This document shows positions 1 through 8,630 of a DNA stretch of 39,685 bases, piece by piece. The notes under the pieces were generated by a model. It saw nothing but the letters and a program-made list of their open reading frames with translations, was not told the DNA's origin and did not search any database. Source of the stretch: GCA-002728855 sp036340635 (GTDB lineage Bacteria > Bacteroidota > Bacteroidia > Flavobacteriales > Flavobacteriaceae). Every line of letters starts with the position of its first letter. Within the stretch, counting starts at the first letter, position 1. The position numbers were made by a program, and so were the translations under genes. Where the stretch lies: NCBI GenBank assembly GCA_036340635.1, contig JAYYYF010000010.1:1-39685 (forward strand), read 5' to 3'.

Positions 1-97
1 TTCCCTTTTTTAATTTCTTTTAAGAAAAAATATTATTTAATTTCGTCGCAATAATTTTTAAAACTTGTCGTTAAATGACAAGAATAAAGAAAAGATT

Positions 98-868
98 ATG
101 AAAAACTTGACTATAGTTTTTAACTACAGAGTTCTTGTAGTATCAGTAATAACTCTTTTTGCTTTTTACATGTGTTCTTTATATGATATAAAGCTAAAAA
201 CTGATTTTACTATAATAAGCATAGCAATAATTTTCCCTTTGGTTTTTACCATTACAGGAGCGTTTCAAAAACGTCAAGAAGCTATAAAATACTTTTCTGA
301 TTTTAGATCTAATCTTATAGCAATAAGTGATTATTTTAAAGTTGCTGTGACTGATGGCATGCCAAAGAAAGCTGTCAATGAGGTAAATTCTATTTTAAAG
401 GAAATATCTGATCAAAACATAAGATCATTAAAAAATACGGAGGATGGGGATACAATAGATAATGTAAGAGATAAAATTGCTGATATACGAGATAAAATAA
501 TCACCTATTCAAAATTTTTAAATGAAAAAGAAAGAGACAGTTTAGTGAATCTTAAAAAAGAACTGTCAAAATGCTCAGAAAATTTAAATTCACTTTCTGA
601 ACATGGTACGCCCAAATCATTAAGAGCCTACTGTCTTGTTTTTATTTATATTTTTCCTTTCATCTTTGTCCCTGGAATTTATCAATACGATATATCTCAA
701 ACAGAAGTTATTAATTCATCACTTATTATGTTCATTTCTTTACTTATTAGTTTCATATTGGTTGCGTTATATAATGTTCAAAATTTAATTGAAAACCCAT
801 TTGACAACCAAGGTTTAGATGATATTAAAACTGATATTTATAATAAACTAAATAGAGAGATAGGATAG
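98..868 (+). CDS. Bestrophin-like integral membrane protein
   Basis: This 256-residue protein has two hydrophobic segments near the N-terminus (about residues 9-24 and 32-46), a long charged helical middle, and two further hydrophobic segments (about 178-195 and 210-230). The C-terminal pair is followed by ENPFD and a DDIKTD-like stretch. Bestrophin-family anion channels have the same topology, with a conserved [EN/ED]PF motif after the last membrane helix and a nearby acidic run. I therefore infer a distant bestrophin-like protein. The overall similarity is weak and channel activity is not shown. The ATG at 98 is chosen because it sits just before the first hydrophobic segment and after an A/G-rich stretch; a TTG at 65 in the same frame would add 11 polar residues. 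The gene stands alone, 69 bases before the next plus-strand gene. Alternative: an unrelated four-helix membrane protein of unknown function. Confidence 0.55.
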   Translation: MKNLTIVFNYRVLVVSVITLFAFYMCSLYDIKLKTDFTIISIAIIFPLVFTITGAFQKRQEAIKYFSDFRSNLIAISDYFKVAVTDGMPKKAVNEVNSILKEISDQNIRSLKNTEDGDTIDNVRDKIADIRDKIITYSKFLNEKERDSLVNLKKELSKCSENLNSLSEHGTPKSLRAYCLVFIYIFPFIFVPGIYQYDISQTEVINSSLIMFISLLISFILVALYNVQNLIENPFDNQGLDDIKTDIYNKLNREIG

Positions 869-937
869 TTGTGAATCTCTTTGACGCAAAATCTCTTGTT
901 GGCTTTAATTTTCTATATTTAATGGACATTTAAATAA

Positions 938-1774
938 ATGGAGGCAATAATTAATTATTTTGAGACAATCCCAACTCTTCACAGAACAATCATTTTAGTA
1001 GGTGGATTATCCTTTTTTTGGATTCTTGAAGGGCCTTTCCACTTATTTAAGTTTGATTATAAAAAATGGAAGCATGCAATTCCTAATTTTTTCTTTACGC
1101 TAACAACAATCATAATTAATTTCCTGTTGGCTTTCTTACTTGTTAGAACATCTGATTGGGTAATTCTAAATGAATTTGGTTTTTTAAAATGGGCACCTGA
1201 TTTACCTCTAGTATTTGAAGTTTTATTAGGAGTATTATTGCTTGACTTTTTTGGCGCTTATCTAGCACATTATACAGAGCATAAAATTAAACCTTTATGG
1301 ATGATTCATCTAGTACACCATAGTGATCACAAAGTTGATACAACAACGGCAAACAGACATCATCCTCTTGAAAGTCTTATAAGATTTGGCTTTACACTTT
1401 TTGGGGTGTTCATTATTGGTGCTTCTATGGGTGTTGTCATGTTATACCAGTCACTTTCGCTAATATCAACACAGTTTACTCATGCAAATATTAAACTTCC
1501 AAGGAAACTTGATAAGTTGATAAGTTACTTTTTGGTTTCCCCAGACATGCATAAGATTCACCATCACTATAGACTCCCTTATACCGACGCAAACTATGGT
1601 AATATTTTTTCAATTTGGGATAGAATCTTTGGAACTTATCTAGATTTGGATAGAGAAAAACTGATTTACGGCGTTGATGTATTCCCTGATGAGAAAAAAA
1701 ATAGCAGAATTAAAAGTCTTCTCTTACAACCATTTCAAAAATATCAGAAACCCACACTTTCAAAAGAAGTTTAA
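938..1774 (+). CDS. Sterol desaturase / fatty acid hydroxylase family protein
   Basis: A 278-residue membrane-bound di-iron oxygenase of the fatty acid hydroxylase superfamily. The histidine clusters expected to hold two iron ions are all present: HxxxH at H111/H115, HxxHH at H124/H127/H128, a further HH at 141-142, and HxxHH at H205/H208/H209. Hydrophobic segments around residues 17-30, 51-69, 90-110 and 148-175 fit the usual membrane-embedded fold. Family members hydroxylate or desaturate sterols, carotenoids or fatty acids at the cytoplasmic membrane; the substrate here cannot be read from sequence. The start is ATG. The TAA stop overlaps the hisS stop on the other strand within the four bases TTAA, so the two genes are convergent with no space for a terminator. 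The family call is firm, the reaction unknown. Confidence 0.85.
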   Translation: MEAIINYFETIPTLHRTIILVGGLSFFWILEGPFHLFKFDYKKWKHAIPNFFFTLTTIIINFLLAFLLVRTSDWVILNEFGFLKWAPDLPLVFEVLLGVLLLDFFGAYLAHYTEHKIKPLWMIHLVHHSDHKVDTTTANRHHPLESLIRFGFTLFGVFIIGASMGVVMLYQSLSLISTQFTHANIKLPRKLDKLISYFLVSPDMHKIHHHYRLPYTDANYGNIFSIWDRIFGTYLDLDREKLIYGVDVFPDEKKNSRIKSLLLQPFQKYQKPTLSKEV

Positions 1775-3150
1775 GTTAGTTTTATAATTTGATCAATTAA
1801 ATCTTTCATTTCAAAAACACTTTGATCACCTGTTTTCATATTCTTGATTATAAACTGTTGCTTAGAGTATTCATCTGGACCAATCATTACAACAAAAGGA
1901 ATCTCTCTTTGATTTGCATAATCAAGCTGTTTTTTCAGCTTTGACTTAGTTGGATAAATTTCACAAGATATACCTCTTTCTCTTAGTTCAACAATTTTTT
2001 GTAAACAATCATCTACAATGTTGTCGTCAAAATTTACAAACATAACTTTTGATATTTTCTCTAAATCTTCTGGGAAAAGTTCTAGTTTTTCTAAAATCAA
2101 GCAAATGCGATCAAAACCAAAAGATATGCCAAAACCACTTGTCCCCTTAAGCCCAAAAGAATCTGTTAGATTATCATAACGGCCACCCCCTGCAATAGAT
2201 CCAAAATCAAATTCCTTTGATGGTAAAACCTCCAAGATCAAACCAGTATAGTAATCTAAACCTCTGGCCAAAGTTATATCAAGGCTTATAGAAATAGAAT
2301 TAAATTTATGTTGACTTATTTTATTATATATTGACAACAATTCAATTATACCTTCCTTAGCAACCTCAACTTCATTTAGTTTGTCAGAAAGAAAATCCAT
2401 TTTTGATTTAAAGTCCCCACTTTTTTCAAGAAATGATTTCAAAGAATCTAAGGATTCTCTACTAAAACCATCCGTTTTAAGTTCATTAAGAACACCCTTA
2501 ATTCCTATTTTATTTAGCTTATCTAGAGAAGAGGTAAATTTTAACAATTTGTCTTCTACCCCAATCAACGAAGCTATACCTTCTAAAATTTTTCGGTGGT
2601 TAATTTTGATAGAGATGTTTTTAAGATTAAGCTTGGAGAAAATATGTTCGCACATTAAAATTATCTCTACCTCCTGTAAAATAGATCTACTCCCTAAAAC
2701 ATCAACATCACATTGCAAAAACTCTTGAAACCTTCCTTTTTGAGGACGATCTGCACGCCAAACATTTTGTATCTGGTAACGCCTAAAAGGAAAATTAATT
2801 TCGTTTCGATGTTGAGAGACGTAACGAGCCAGTGGAACAGTTAAATCATACCTTAATGCCTTTTCAGAAATTGAATTCGAAAATTTTCTTATGTCTCCAT
2901 CTTTAAAAGATTCAACATTAGCTTTTTTTAATTTATCTCCCGAATTTAAAATTTTAAATATCAACCTATCTCCATCTTCTCCGTACTTACCAACAAGAGT
3001 TTCTGTTTTTTCAAAAGAAGGAGTTTGTATTGGCAAAAATCCAAATACTTCAAACGTTTCTCTTAAAACTTTTTGCAAATAATTTCTTTTGGCTAGATCG
3101 CTTGGCAAATAATCTCTAGTTCCTTTAGATATAGATGGTTTTACAGACAT
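1771..3150 (-). CDS. hisS: Histidine--tRNA ligase
   Basis: Class II aminoacyl-tRNA synthetase that charges tRNA(His). The 459-residue length suits the Bacteroidota form. Motifs visible in order: the N-terminal SKGTRDYLP, LTVPLARYV, the motif 2 region FRRYQIQNVWRAD with GRFQEFLQCDVD, the histidine-specific ARGLDYYTG, the motif 3 region GSIAGGGRYDNL followed by GFGISFGFDR, and a C-terminal anticodon-binding domain from about residue 370. I start at the ATG ending at 3150; a TTG two codons upstream (3156) is also in frame, but ATG puts the start directly before the conserved N-terminus. It lies 87 bases downstream of rplI on the same strand and could be read with the ribosomal operon; no terminator is visible between them. 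Confidence 0.97.
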   Translation of the reverse strand: MSVKPSISKGTRDYLPSDLAKRNYLQKVLRETFEVFGFLPIQTPSFEKTETLVGKYGEDGDRLIFKILNSGDKLKKANVESFKDGDIRKFSNSISEKALRYDLTVPLARYVSQHRNEINFPFRRYQIQNVWRADRPQKGRFQEFLQCDVDVLGSRSILQEVEIILMCEHIFSKLNLKNISIKINHRKILEGIASLIGVEDKLLKFTSSLDKLNKIGIKGVLNELKTDGFSRESLDSLKSFLEKSGDFKSKMDFLSDKLNEVEVAKEGIIELLSIYNKISQHKFNSISISLDITLARGLDYYTGLILEVLPSKEFDFGSIAGGGRYDNLTDSFGLKGTSGFGISFGFDRICLILEKLELFPEDLEKISKVMFVNFDDNIVDDCLQKIVELRERGISCEIYPTKSKLKKQLDYANQREIPFVVMIGPDEYSKQQFIIKNMKTGDQSVFEMKDLIDQIIKLT

Positions 3151-3237
3151 AGACAATAGTAGTATACAAATATGGTATAATTCTATCTATTTAAAAAATA
3201 TGATTAAAAATTGAACAAAAAAATTATGTTGACTAGC

Positions 3238-3690
3238 TTATTTCTTTTCAGCTATTACATCAAAGGGAATTTGAATAGAAACCTCTCTGTGCAAGCGAAT
3301 AGTAGCTTCATAATTTCCAAGGCGCTTTATATTTTTACCAGGGATGGCTATCAAATTTTTTTCTACCGTATGTCCTTTAGCTTCAAAAGCTTCAGAAAGA
3401 TTACTTGAAGTAACGGATCCAAAAAGTTTATCCGATTCTGAAACTTTAGAGGATATCTTTATTTTTAACTTTTTAAGTTTTTTCCCAAATTCGGTAACTT
3501 CTTCAATTATCTTTTTATCCTTAAATTCTTGTTGTTTAATATTTTCTTTGAGTATTTTTTTAGATGAAGTTGTAGCTAAAACAGCTTTCCCTTTAGGGAT
3601 AAGAAAATTTCTTCCATAGCCACTTTTAACTTTGACTACATCACCTTTAAAACCAAGGTTTTCAACATTTTCTTTTAAAATCAACTCCAT
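3238..3690 (-). CDS. rplI: 50S ribosomal protein L9
   Basis: A 150-residue L9, the usual length. The N-terminal rRNA-binding domain is clear from VENLGFKGDVVKVKSGYGRN and LIPKGKAV. A lysine-rich central connecting helix follows (about residues 45-75), then a C-terminal domain containing GSVTSSNLSEAF. L9 binds 23S rRNA near the L1 stalk and helps keep the reading frame. It is the last gene of rpsF-rpsR-rplI and begins 8 bases after rpsR. This arrangement lacks the ssb or priB gene that sits between rpsF and rpsR in some other phyla. Confidence 0.98.
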   Translation of the reverse strand: MELILKENVENLGFKGDVVKVKSGYGRNFLIPKGKAVLATTSSKKILKENIKQQEFKDKKIIEEVTEFGKKLKKLKIKISSKVSESDKLFGSVTSSNLSEAFEAKGHTVEKNLIAIPGKNIKRLGNYEATIRLHREVSIQIPFDVIAEKK

Positions 3691-3698
3691 TAAAAATA

Positions 3699-3995
3699 TT
3701 ATTTAAGTAAATCTGAAACGTAAGGCATCAAAGCCAAATGTCTAGCTCGTTTTATAGCTAATGAAATTTTTCTTTGATATTTCAATGATGTCCCTGTCAA
3801 CCTTCTTGGAAGAATTTTCCCTTGCTCATTGACAAACTTTAACAAAAACTCTGGATCTTTATAATCTATATATTTTATACCCGATCTTTTAAATCTACAA
3901 TACTTTTTCTTAGAAGCAGTATTGATATTTAAAGGAGTTAAATATCTTATTTCACTTGAACCTTTTGACATTGATTGTTCTTCTATTGCAGGCAT
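3699..3995 (-). CDS. rpsR: 30S ribosomal protein S18
   Basis: A 98-residue S18. The family core is visible: KKYCRFKRSGIKYIDYKD, then ILPRRLTGTSLKYQRKISL, then IKRARHLALMPY. S18 pairs with S6 on the platform of the small subunit. An N-terminal extension of about 25 residues precedes the core, common in Bacteroidota. Its ATG overlaps the rpsF stop by one base (TAATG on the coding strand), which suggests translational coupling and matched synthesis of the S6:S18 pair. Confidence 0.98.
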   Translation of the reverse strand: MPAIEEQSMSKGSSEIRYLTPLNINTASKKKYCRFKRSGIKYIDYKDPEFLLKFVNEQGKILPRRLTGTSLKYQRKISLAIKRARHLALMPYVSDLLK

Positions 3996-4345
3996 TATTT
4001 TCTACTTTTTTCTTTAGTTTTTGTCTTCTTTCTCCTTTTTTCTGCCCATGCTATGGCATACTTATCAAGTTTTACTATTAAATATCTCATGATTCGTTCA
4101 TCTCTTCTCAATTCTATCTCAAAATCTTTGATTATAGCACCTTCAGCAGTAAATTCAATTAAGTTATAAAATCCACTTCTTTTATTTTCGATGGGATAAG
4201 ATAATGTTTTCAAGCCCCAATTTTCTTGACTTATAATTTTTCCTTTTTTAGCAGTCAACGAAGTCTTAATTTTTTTCATGACTTCACCAGTCTGCTTCTC
4301 AGATAAAACAGGGTTCAAAATGTAGACAATCTCATAATTACTCAT
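3995..4345 (-). CDS. rpsF: 30S ribosomal protein S6
   Basis: A 116-residue S6, first gene of the rpsF-rpsR-rplI operon. Family signatures include the N-terminal YEIVYILNPVLSEKQ, GLKTLSYPIENKRSGFYNLI and RRDERIMRYLIVKLD. S6 forms a heterodimer with S18 on the small subunit. A lysine/arginine-rich tail of about 15 residues closes the protein. A near-ideal Bacteroidota promoter lies 22 bases upstream, so the untranslated leader is predicted to be only about 15-20 nucleotides. The gene is divergent from the LytTR regulator, whose start is 118 bases away. Confidence 0.98.
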   Translation of the reverse strand: MSNYEIVYILNPVLSEKQTGEVMKKIKTSLTAKKGKIISQENWGLKTLSYPIENKRSGFYNLIEFTAEGAIIKDFEIELRRDERIMRYLIVKLDKYAIAWAEKRRKKTKTKEKSRK

Positions 4346-4366
4346 CTATATTTCTTTTTCGGAATG

Positions 4367-4397
4367 CAAAAATAGGTTAAAGATGATTTTGAACCAA
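4367..4397 (-). promoter_or_regulatory. Predicted promoter of rpsF-rpsR-rplI (Bacteroidota type)
   Basis: Read on the minus strand, a TTG at 4397-4395 is followed after 20 bases by TATTTTTG at 4374-4367. This matches the known Bacteroidota pattern of a -33 TTG and a -7 TAnnTTTG separated by roughly 17-23 bases. The start codon of rpsF is at 4345, so transcription would begin about 15-20 nucleotides before it. It is the only promoter in the window where both elements are ideal. It is a motif match, not a mapped start. Confidence 0.6.
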
Positions 4398-4463
4398 GAA
4401 ATTATTAGCTTTTGTAAAAAAAATCTAAATATATTTACTAATATCAAATAAAATATTAAAAAT

Positions 4464-5156
4464 TTGCAATTAAGTTATATAATCGTCGGGCCCAATACAA
4501 TTGACAATATTTTTTTAAAACAAATTGCAAAAAATTTCCCAAGCCTTATTTTAAAGGGAGAGTTTTTAAAATTGGAAGATGGAATTGAATTAATTAATTC
4601 TCAAAAAATTGATTTTTTATTATTAGATTCCAATCTATCGCATCCTTTTGAGTTTACAAATGAAATCTTTAATAATACAGAAGTTGTTCTTACAACAAAC
4701 AAATCATTTGATGCAATTAGTTCTTATACCTATGGTTTTATAGATTGTCTCTTAAAACCAATCTCATTAGATAGGTTTAAAACTACTCTTTTAAGGATCA
4801 AAAAAAAACTAAAACACTCTAGGGTAATAGAAAAAAAGAAAGATTTAAAGATTGAAATCAAGAGTAATTATAAAAATCAAAAGATTAAGGTAAATGAAAT
4901 TAAATGGATAGAAGCAATGGGTGACTATATAAAAATTGTAACAAAAAGAAAAAATTACATAGTTTTATCTACAATGAAATCATTCATTAAAAAGCTGCCT
5001 AGAAAAAATTTTTTTAGAATCCATAAATCATTTATTATTAACTTAATGAGTGTAACTAATTATACCTCTAATTATGTAAATCTCAAGGGAAAATCAATTC
5101 CAATAAGCCGAAACAAAAAAAAGGAGTTTAAAAAAATCTTCTTGGATTATCAATAG
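4464..5156 (+). CDS. LytTR-family response regulator with degenerate receiver domain
   Basis: A 230-residue regulator with an N-terminal receiver-like domain (about 1-115) and a C-terminal LytTR DNA-binding domain (about 130-230; NEIKWIEAMGDYIKIVT and FFRIHKSFIINL are typical). The probable phospho-acceptor Asp55 (LLLDSNL), Thr77 and Lys98 (LLKPI) are kept. The acidic pair that normally follows the first beta strand (usually DDE) is replaced by Gly9-Pro10-Asn11, so Mg2+-dependent phosphorylation is doubtful. The start is TTG; no in-frame ATG lies nearby and this start puts the first beta strand where the family has it. No histidine kinase gene is adjacent, so it is an orphan here. It converges on priA and the two reading frames overlap by 7 bases. 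Targets are unknown. Confidence 0.85.
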   Translation: MQLSYIIVGPNTIDNIFLKQIAKNFPSLILKGEFLKLEDGIELINSQKIDFLLLDSNLSHPFEFTNEIFNNTEVVLTTNKSFDAISSYTYGFIDCLLKPISLDRFKTTLLRIKKKLKHSRVIEKKKDLKIEIKSNYKNQKIKVNEIKWIEAMGDYIKIVTKRKNYIVLSTMKSFIKKLPRKNFFRIHKSFIINLMSVTNYTSNYVNLKGKSIPISRNKKKEFKKIFLDYQ

Positions 5157-7597
5157 GGATCCACATCAATATTTACTCTTGTATTTCTATATTTAGCAAT
5201 AGAATAAAAACTTCCCACTATTTTTTTTAAAATTTGATGAGTTTTTTTTCTAGAAAAATTCTTTTCAATCTTTATAAGTAGTTGCATATGGTAATAGCTT
5301 CTAACCTTAACAATGTAAGGGAAAGAAGGTCCTAAAATCTCCCCTGGAGAGTATTGTTTAAGCATGTTATATATCCAATCAGAGGCCATCTTAACAATCT
5401 CGACATTTTTATTTTTTGTAATAATCCTAATTAATCTCAGGTATGGTGGATACTTATACAATTTTCTGTCGTTTAATTCTCTTTCAAAAATTGATTTATA
5501 GTTATTCTCTACTACGGATTTTATTACATAATGTCCTTTCTGATAGGTCTGAATAACAACCTGTCCCCTTTCATTCTTTCTTCCACATCTACCTGATACT
5601 TGACATAGCATTTGATATGCTCTTTCATTAGATCTAAAATCGGGAAAATTAAGCAATTGGTCCGCATTGAGAACACCCACTAGATGAACATTATTAAAAT
5701 CTAATCCCTTAACTACCATTTGCGTGCCAACCAAAATTTTTATTTCCTGTTTTGAAAAAGAACTTATTAATTTATCAAAATCCCATTTCCCTCTTGTAGA
5801 GTCCCAATCCATTCTTGCAACGCTAATCCCAGGAAATAATTTTTCGATCTGTTCTTGAACCTGTTGAGTTCCAATTCCCCTAGTTTGAAAATGACCCATC
5901 CCACAAGAATCACAAATTTTAATTATTTTTTTTTCATATCCACAATAATGACACTTTAAAGCCGATGAAAACTGATGATAAGTCAATGCTACATCACATT
6001 GTTCACAATATGGTGTATGCCCACAGGCTAAACATTCAAGTAAAGGTGAATATCCTCTCCTGTTTAAAAACAAAATAATTTGTTTATCTGCTTTTAAGGT
6101 TTTCGAAATTTCATGAAGCATAGTATGTGAAAAAAAACCTTTCATGAAATTCTTTTCATAAGCTTCTTTTAAGTCAACAATTTTTGTTTCAGGAAGCTCT
6201 ATCCCTCCATATCTTCTATCCAGAGTGACAAGTCCATACTTAAGTTCCTTGGCATTGTTGTAAGATTCAATAGATGGAGTTGCAGATCCTAAAAGAACTT
6301 TAGAGGAATATATACTTGCTAGAAATATAGCTGAATCCCTTGCATTATATCTCGGAGATGGGTCAAATTGTTTATATGAATACTCATGTTCTTCATCAAT
6401 TATTATAAGGCCCAAATCTTGAAAAGGTAAAAAAATAGAAGATCTTGTACCTATAACCACTTTTGAAAGATTATCATTTCTTAAAACCTGGTCCCACACC
6501 TCTTTACGCTCATGAATAGAAAATTTAGAATGATAGACACCAATTTTTTTGCCAAATTTTTCTTGCAAACGCTTAACCATTTGGGGAGTTAGGGCTATTT
6601 CTGGTAATAAATATAATACCTGTTTATTCTTCTCCAGTTCTGATTCAATAAGCTTAATATATATTTCTGTTTTACCAGAACCTGTAACACCATGTAAAAG
6701 AACTACATTGTTTTTAACAAATTCATCTTTTATTTTTTCAAAAACATTCTTCTGTGAATTTGAAAGAGATTTTTTCTTTGAAGATATTTTGAAATCATAG
6801 GGAATTCTATCTTCTTCTTTAAAAGTTTCTTCAAAAATTTCTTTGTCTAATAGCTTTCTGACAATAGATGAATTAGAATTTGTTCTATTAATTAAAGAAA
6901 CCGATTCCTCCCAATCTTTTCCACTTTTATTTTTTTCTAAGAATAAATCTAACATCTTCATTTGCTTAGGTGCGTTTTTTAAATTAGATAATAGTCCTTT
7001 TATCTTAGTTTTAGATTGAAAAAGCTTAGAAAGCCTTATGTATCTTAATTTTTTAGGCTTATATTTTTCTTTTAACTTGTAATTGATCTTAATATATTGC
7101 TTAGAAATCATTTCCTTTAAAACCTTTAAAACATTCTTTTTCTGTATTATTTCAATAATTTCTTTTACAGACAGGTTAGATGTATTAAGTGCTTCATATA
7201 TCAAATATTCGTTGTCTGATAATAATGAAAGATCATTGGGAAAACTATTTTTTGAAATTTCCATCTCACTTTCAAGTAAAAAAGCAGAAGGAATTGCTGT
7301 TTTATAAACATCTCCTATAGATGAATGATAATATTTTGAAATCCAAAACCAAAACTCTAATTGTTTAGATGGAACAATTGGATCATCATCCAAAATGCAA
7401 TCAATATTCTTGGCAGAATAAATTTTAGGAGGTTCAGAATTTTTTTTTGAAACCATTGCTGTATAAATTTTTGATTTTCCAAAAGGCACAACAACTCGAC
7501 ATCCAACAGATATATTTTCATTCTCTTCGGGTGTTATAGCATAAGTGAAAGTTTTATCAAGAGAGAGAGGGATTATGACGTCAATAAAATATTTCAT
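5150..7597 (-). CDS. priA: Primosomal protein N' (replication restart helicase PriA)
   Basis: An 815-residue superfamily 2 DNA helicase that reloads the replisome at stalled forks. The N-terminal 3'-end-binding domain is followed by the helicase core, with the Walker A GVTGSGKTE near residue 305, the Walker B IIDEEH and the LLGSATPS motif. A zinc-binding insertion carries paired cysteines (CLACG, CEQC, CHYC, CDSCG), then come the GTQMVVKGLDF and QVSGRCGR helicase motifs. Length and order are normal. It starts 9 bases after the YihY/BrkB gene, so the two probably share a transcript. At its 3' end it overlaps the convergent LytTR gene. Confidence 0.97.
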   Translation of the reverse strand: MKYFIDVIIPLSLDKTFTYAITPEENENISVGCRVVVPFGKSKIYTAMVSKKNSEPPKIYSAKNIDCILDDDPIVPSKQLEFWFWISKYYHSSIGDVYKTAIPSAFLLESEMEISKNSFPNDLSLLSDNEYLIYEALNTSNLSVKEIIEIIQKKNVLKVLKEMISKQYIKINYKLKEKYKPKKLRYIRLSKLFQSKTKIKGLLSNLKNAPKQMKMLDLFLEKNKSGKDWEESVSLINRTNSNSSIVRKLLDKEIFEETFKEEDRIPYDFKISSKKKSLSNSQKNVFEKIKDEFVKNNVVLLHGVTGSGKTEIYIKLIESELEKNKQVLYLLPEIALTPQMVKRLQEKFGKKIGVYHSKFSIHERKEVWDQVLRNDNLSKVVIGTRSSIFLPFQDLGLIIIDEEHEYSYKQFDPSPRYNARDSAIFLASIYSSKVLLGSATPSIESYNNAKELKYGLVTLDRRYGGIELPETKIVDLKEAYEKNFMKGFFSHTMLHEISKTLKADKQIILFLNRRGYSPLLECLACGHTPYCEQCDVALTYHQFSSALKCHYCGYEKKIIKICDSCGMGHFQTRGIGTQQVQEQIEKLFPGISVARMDWDSTRGKWDFDKLISSFSKQEIKILVGTQMVVKGLDFNNVHLVGVLNADQLLNFPDFRSNERAYQMLCQVSGRCGRKNERGQVVIQTYQKGHYVIKSVVENNYKSIFERELNDRKLYKYPPYLRLIRIITKNKNVEIVKMASDWIYNMLKQYSPGEILGPSFPYIVKVRSYYHMQLLIKIEKNFSRKKTHQILKKIVGSFYSIAKYRNTRVNIDVDPY

Positions 7598-7606
7598 TAA
7601 TAAAAT

Positions 7607-8509
7607 CTATTCCTTACTCTTTTTAAAATGAGTAAGAGTGGCGTTTAATTCAAAACCTAAAAGTAAAATAATAGAATTAAGCCATATATAAAACATTAAA
7701 ATGAGCAAAGCCCCAATAGAACCGTAAAGCTGGTTATAACTGGGGAAATGAGTTATATATATCCCAAACAACTTAGTTGTCATTGCAATAAGAAGAGTTG
7801 TCATAAAAGCACCTGGAGAAAAAAATCTAGCTTTTTTACCTTCTATAGTCCCAAAATAATATAAAATAGCTACTGAAATATAAGTTACTAATACATAAAG
7901 AACTAATTGCCCATATCGTATCCAATCAATTTTTAAGGTTATGTCTGAAATATTTTGAATAAAATAAACTTCAAAAAAGACGAAAATGGCAACTGAAAAA
8001 AGAAATAGGAAGCCAAGTAAAATGGCAACAAAAATTGAAAAAAGATATTGGGGTAAAAAATCTCTAAATAAATCGACATGATAAGACTCCTCAAACCTTT
8101 CAAATACAGCATAAACTCCATTTGCAGTAAGAAAAATTGAAAGAGCAAAAACAGATGATAGTAAACCTCCTCTTGGTTTTTGCTGAATATCATTGAAAAT
8201 ATCCATAAAAAACCCTTGGCTTTCAAAAGGAATTATTTCTAGAACAAATGAAAAAAAAACAATATCAAAGTTTTCAATAGGTATGAAAGGAATTAAATTT
8301 AAAATGAAAAGCAAAAAAGGGAAAAGAGCCATAAAAAAACTAAATGAAACACTACCTGCACGAGCAGAAAAAACACCTTTAATAATTCCAGAAAAGTAAA
8401 TTTCTAACAAATCATAAATTGAAAAACCAGGATATGCAGGAATTTCTATAGAGTCCAAAAAACGAACAAAATTTTTTAAAATTGGGATTTCTTCTAGTCT
8501 TTCTCTCAT
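7607..8509 (-). CDS. YihY/BrkB family inner membrane protein
   Basis: A 300-residue protein with about six hydrophobic segments and the family-typical stretches ARAGSVSFSFFMALFPFLL near residue 50, LTANGVYAVFERFEES near 128-143, and the C-terminal YGSIGALLILMFYIWLNSIILLLG. Members were once called ribonuclease BN, but that activity belongs to another gene; the real function of this family is not settled. The protein should lie in the cytoplasmic membrane. It is the first gene of a pair with priA and is divergent from rdgB across 121 bases. A TAnnTTTG element lies just upstream. Family call firm, function open. Confidence 0.88.
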   Translation of the reverse strand: MRERLEEIPILKNFVRFLDSIEIPAYPGFSIYDLLEIYFSGIIKGVFSARAGSVSFSFFMALFPFLLFILNLIPFIPIENFDIVFFSFVLEIIPFESQGFFMDIFNDIQQKPRGGLLSSVFALSIFLTANGVYAVFERFEESYHVDLFRDFLPQYLFSIFVAILLGFLFLFSVAIFVFFEVYFIQNISDITLKIDWIRYGQLVLYVLVTYISVAILYYFGTIEGKKARFFSPGAFMTTLLIAMTTKLFGIYITHFPSYNQLYGSIGALLILMFYIWLNSIILLLGFELNATLTHFKKSKE

Positions 8510-8529
8510 TTAAAAAAATATAATCAAAT

Positions 8530-8537
8530 CAAATATA
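8530..8537 (-). promoter_or_regulatory. Possible -7 promoter element for the YihY/BrkB-priA transcript
   Basis: The minus strand reads TATATTTG, a perfect TAnnTTTG, 20 bases before the start codon at 8509. No TTG occurs at the expected -33 distance, so only half of the Bacteroidota promoter is supported. Such short motifs can arise by chance in AT-rich DNA. Confidence 0.35.
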
Positions 8538-8630
8538 AATTAAATACAAAAATGATTCAGGATAATGGTTAAACAAAATCTATATGTAAATTGTAAATAA
8601 ATCTAAAATTGACTTTTAATATTTAAATCT

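Noticed and set aside
1..54. Open frame on the plus strand ending in TAA at 52-54, possibly the 3' end of an upstream gene.
   Set aside because: Only 17 codons are visible, without recognisable content.
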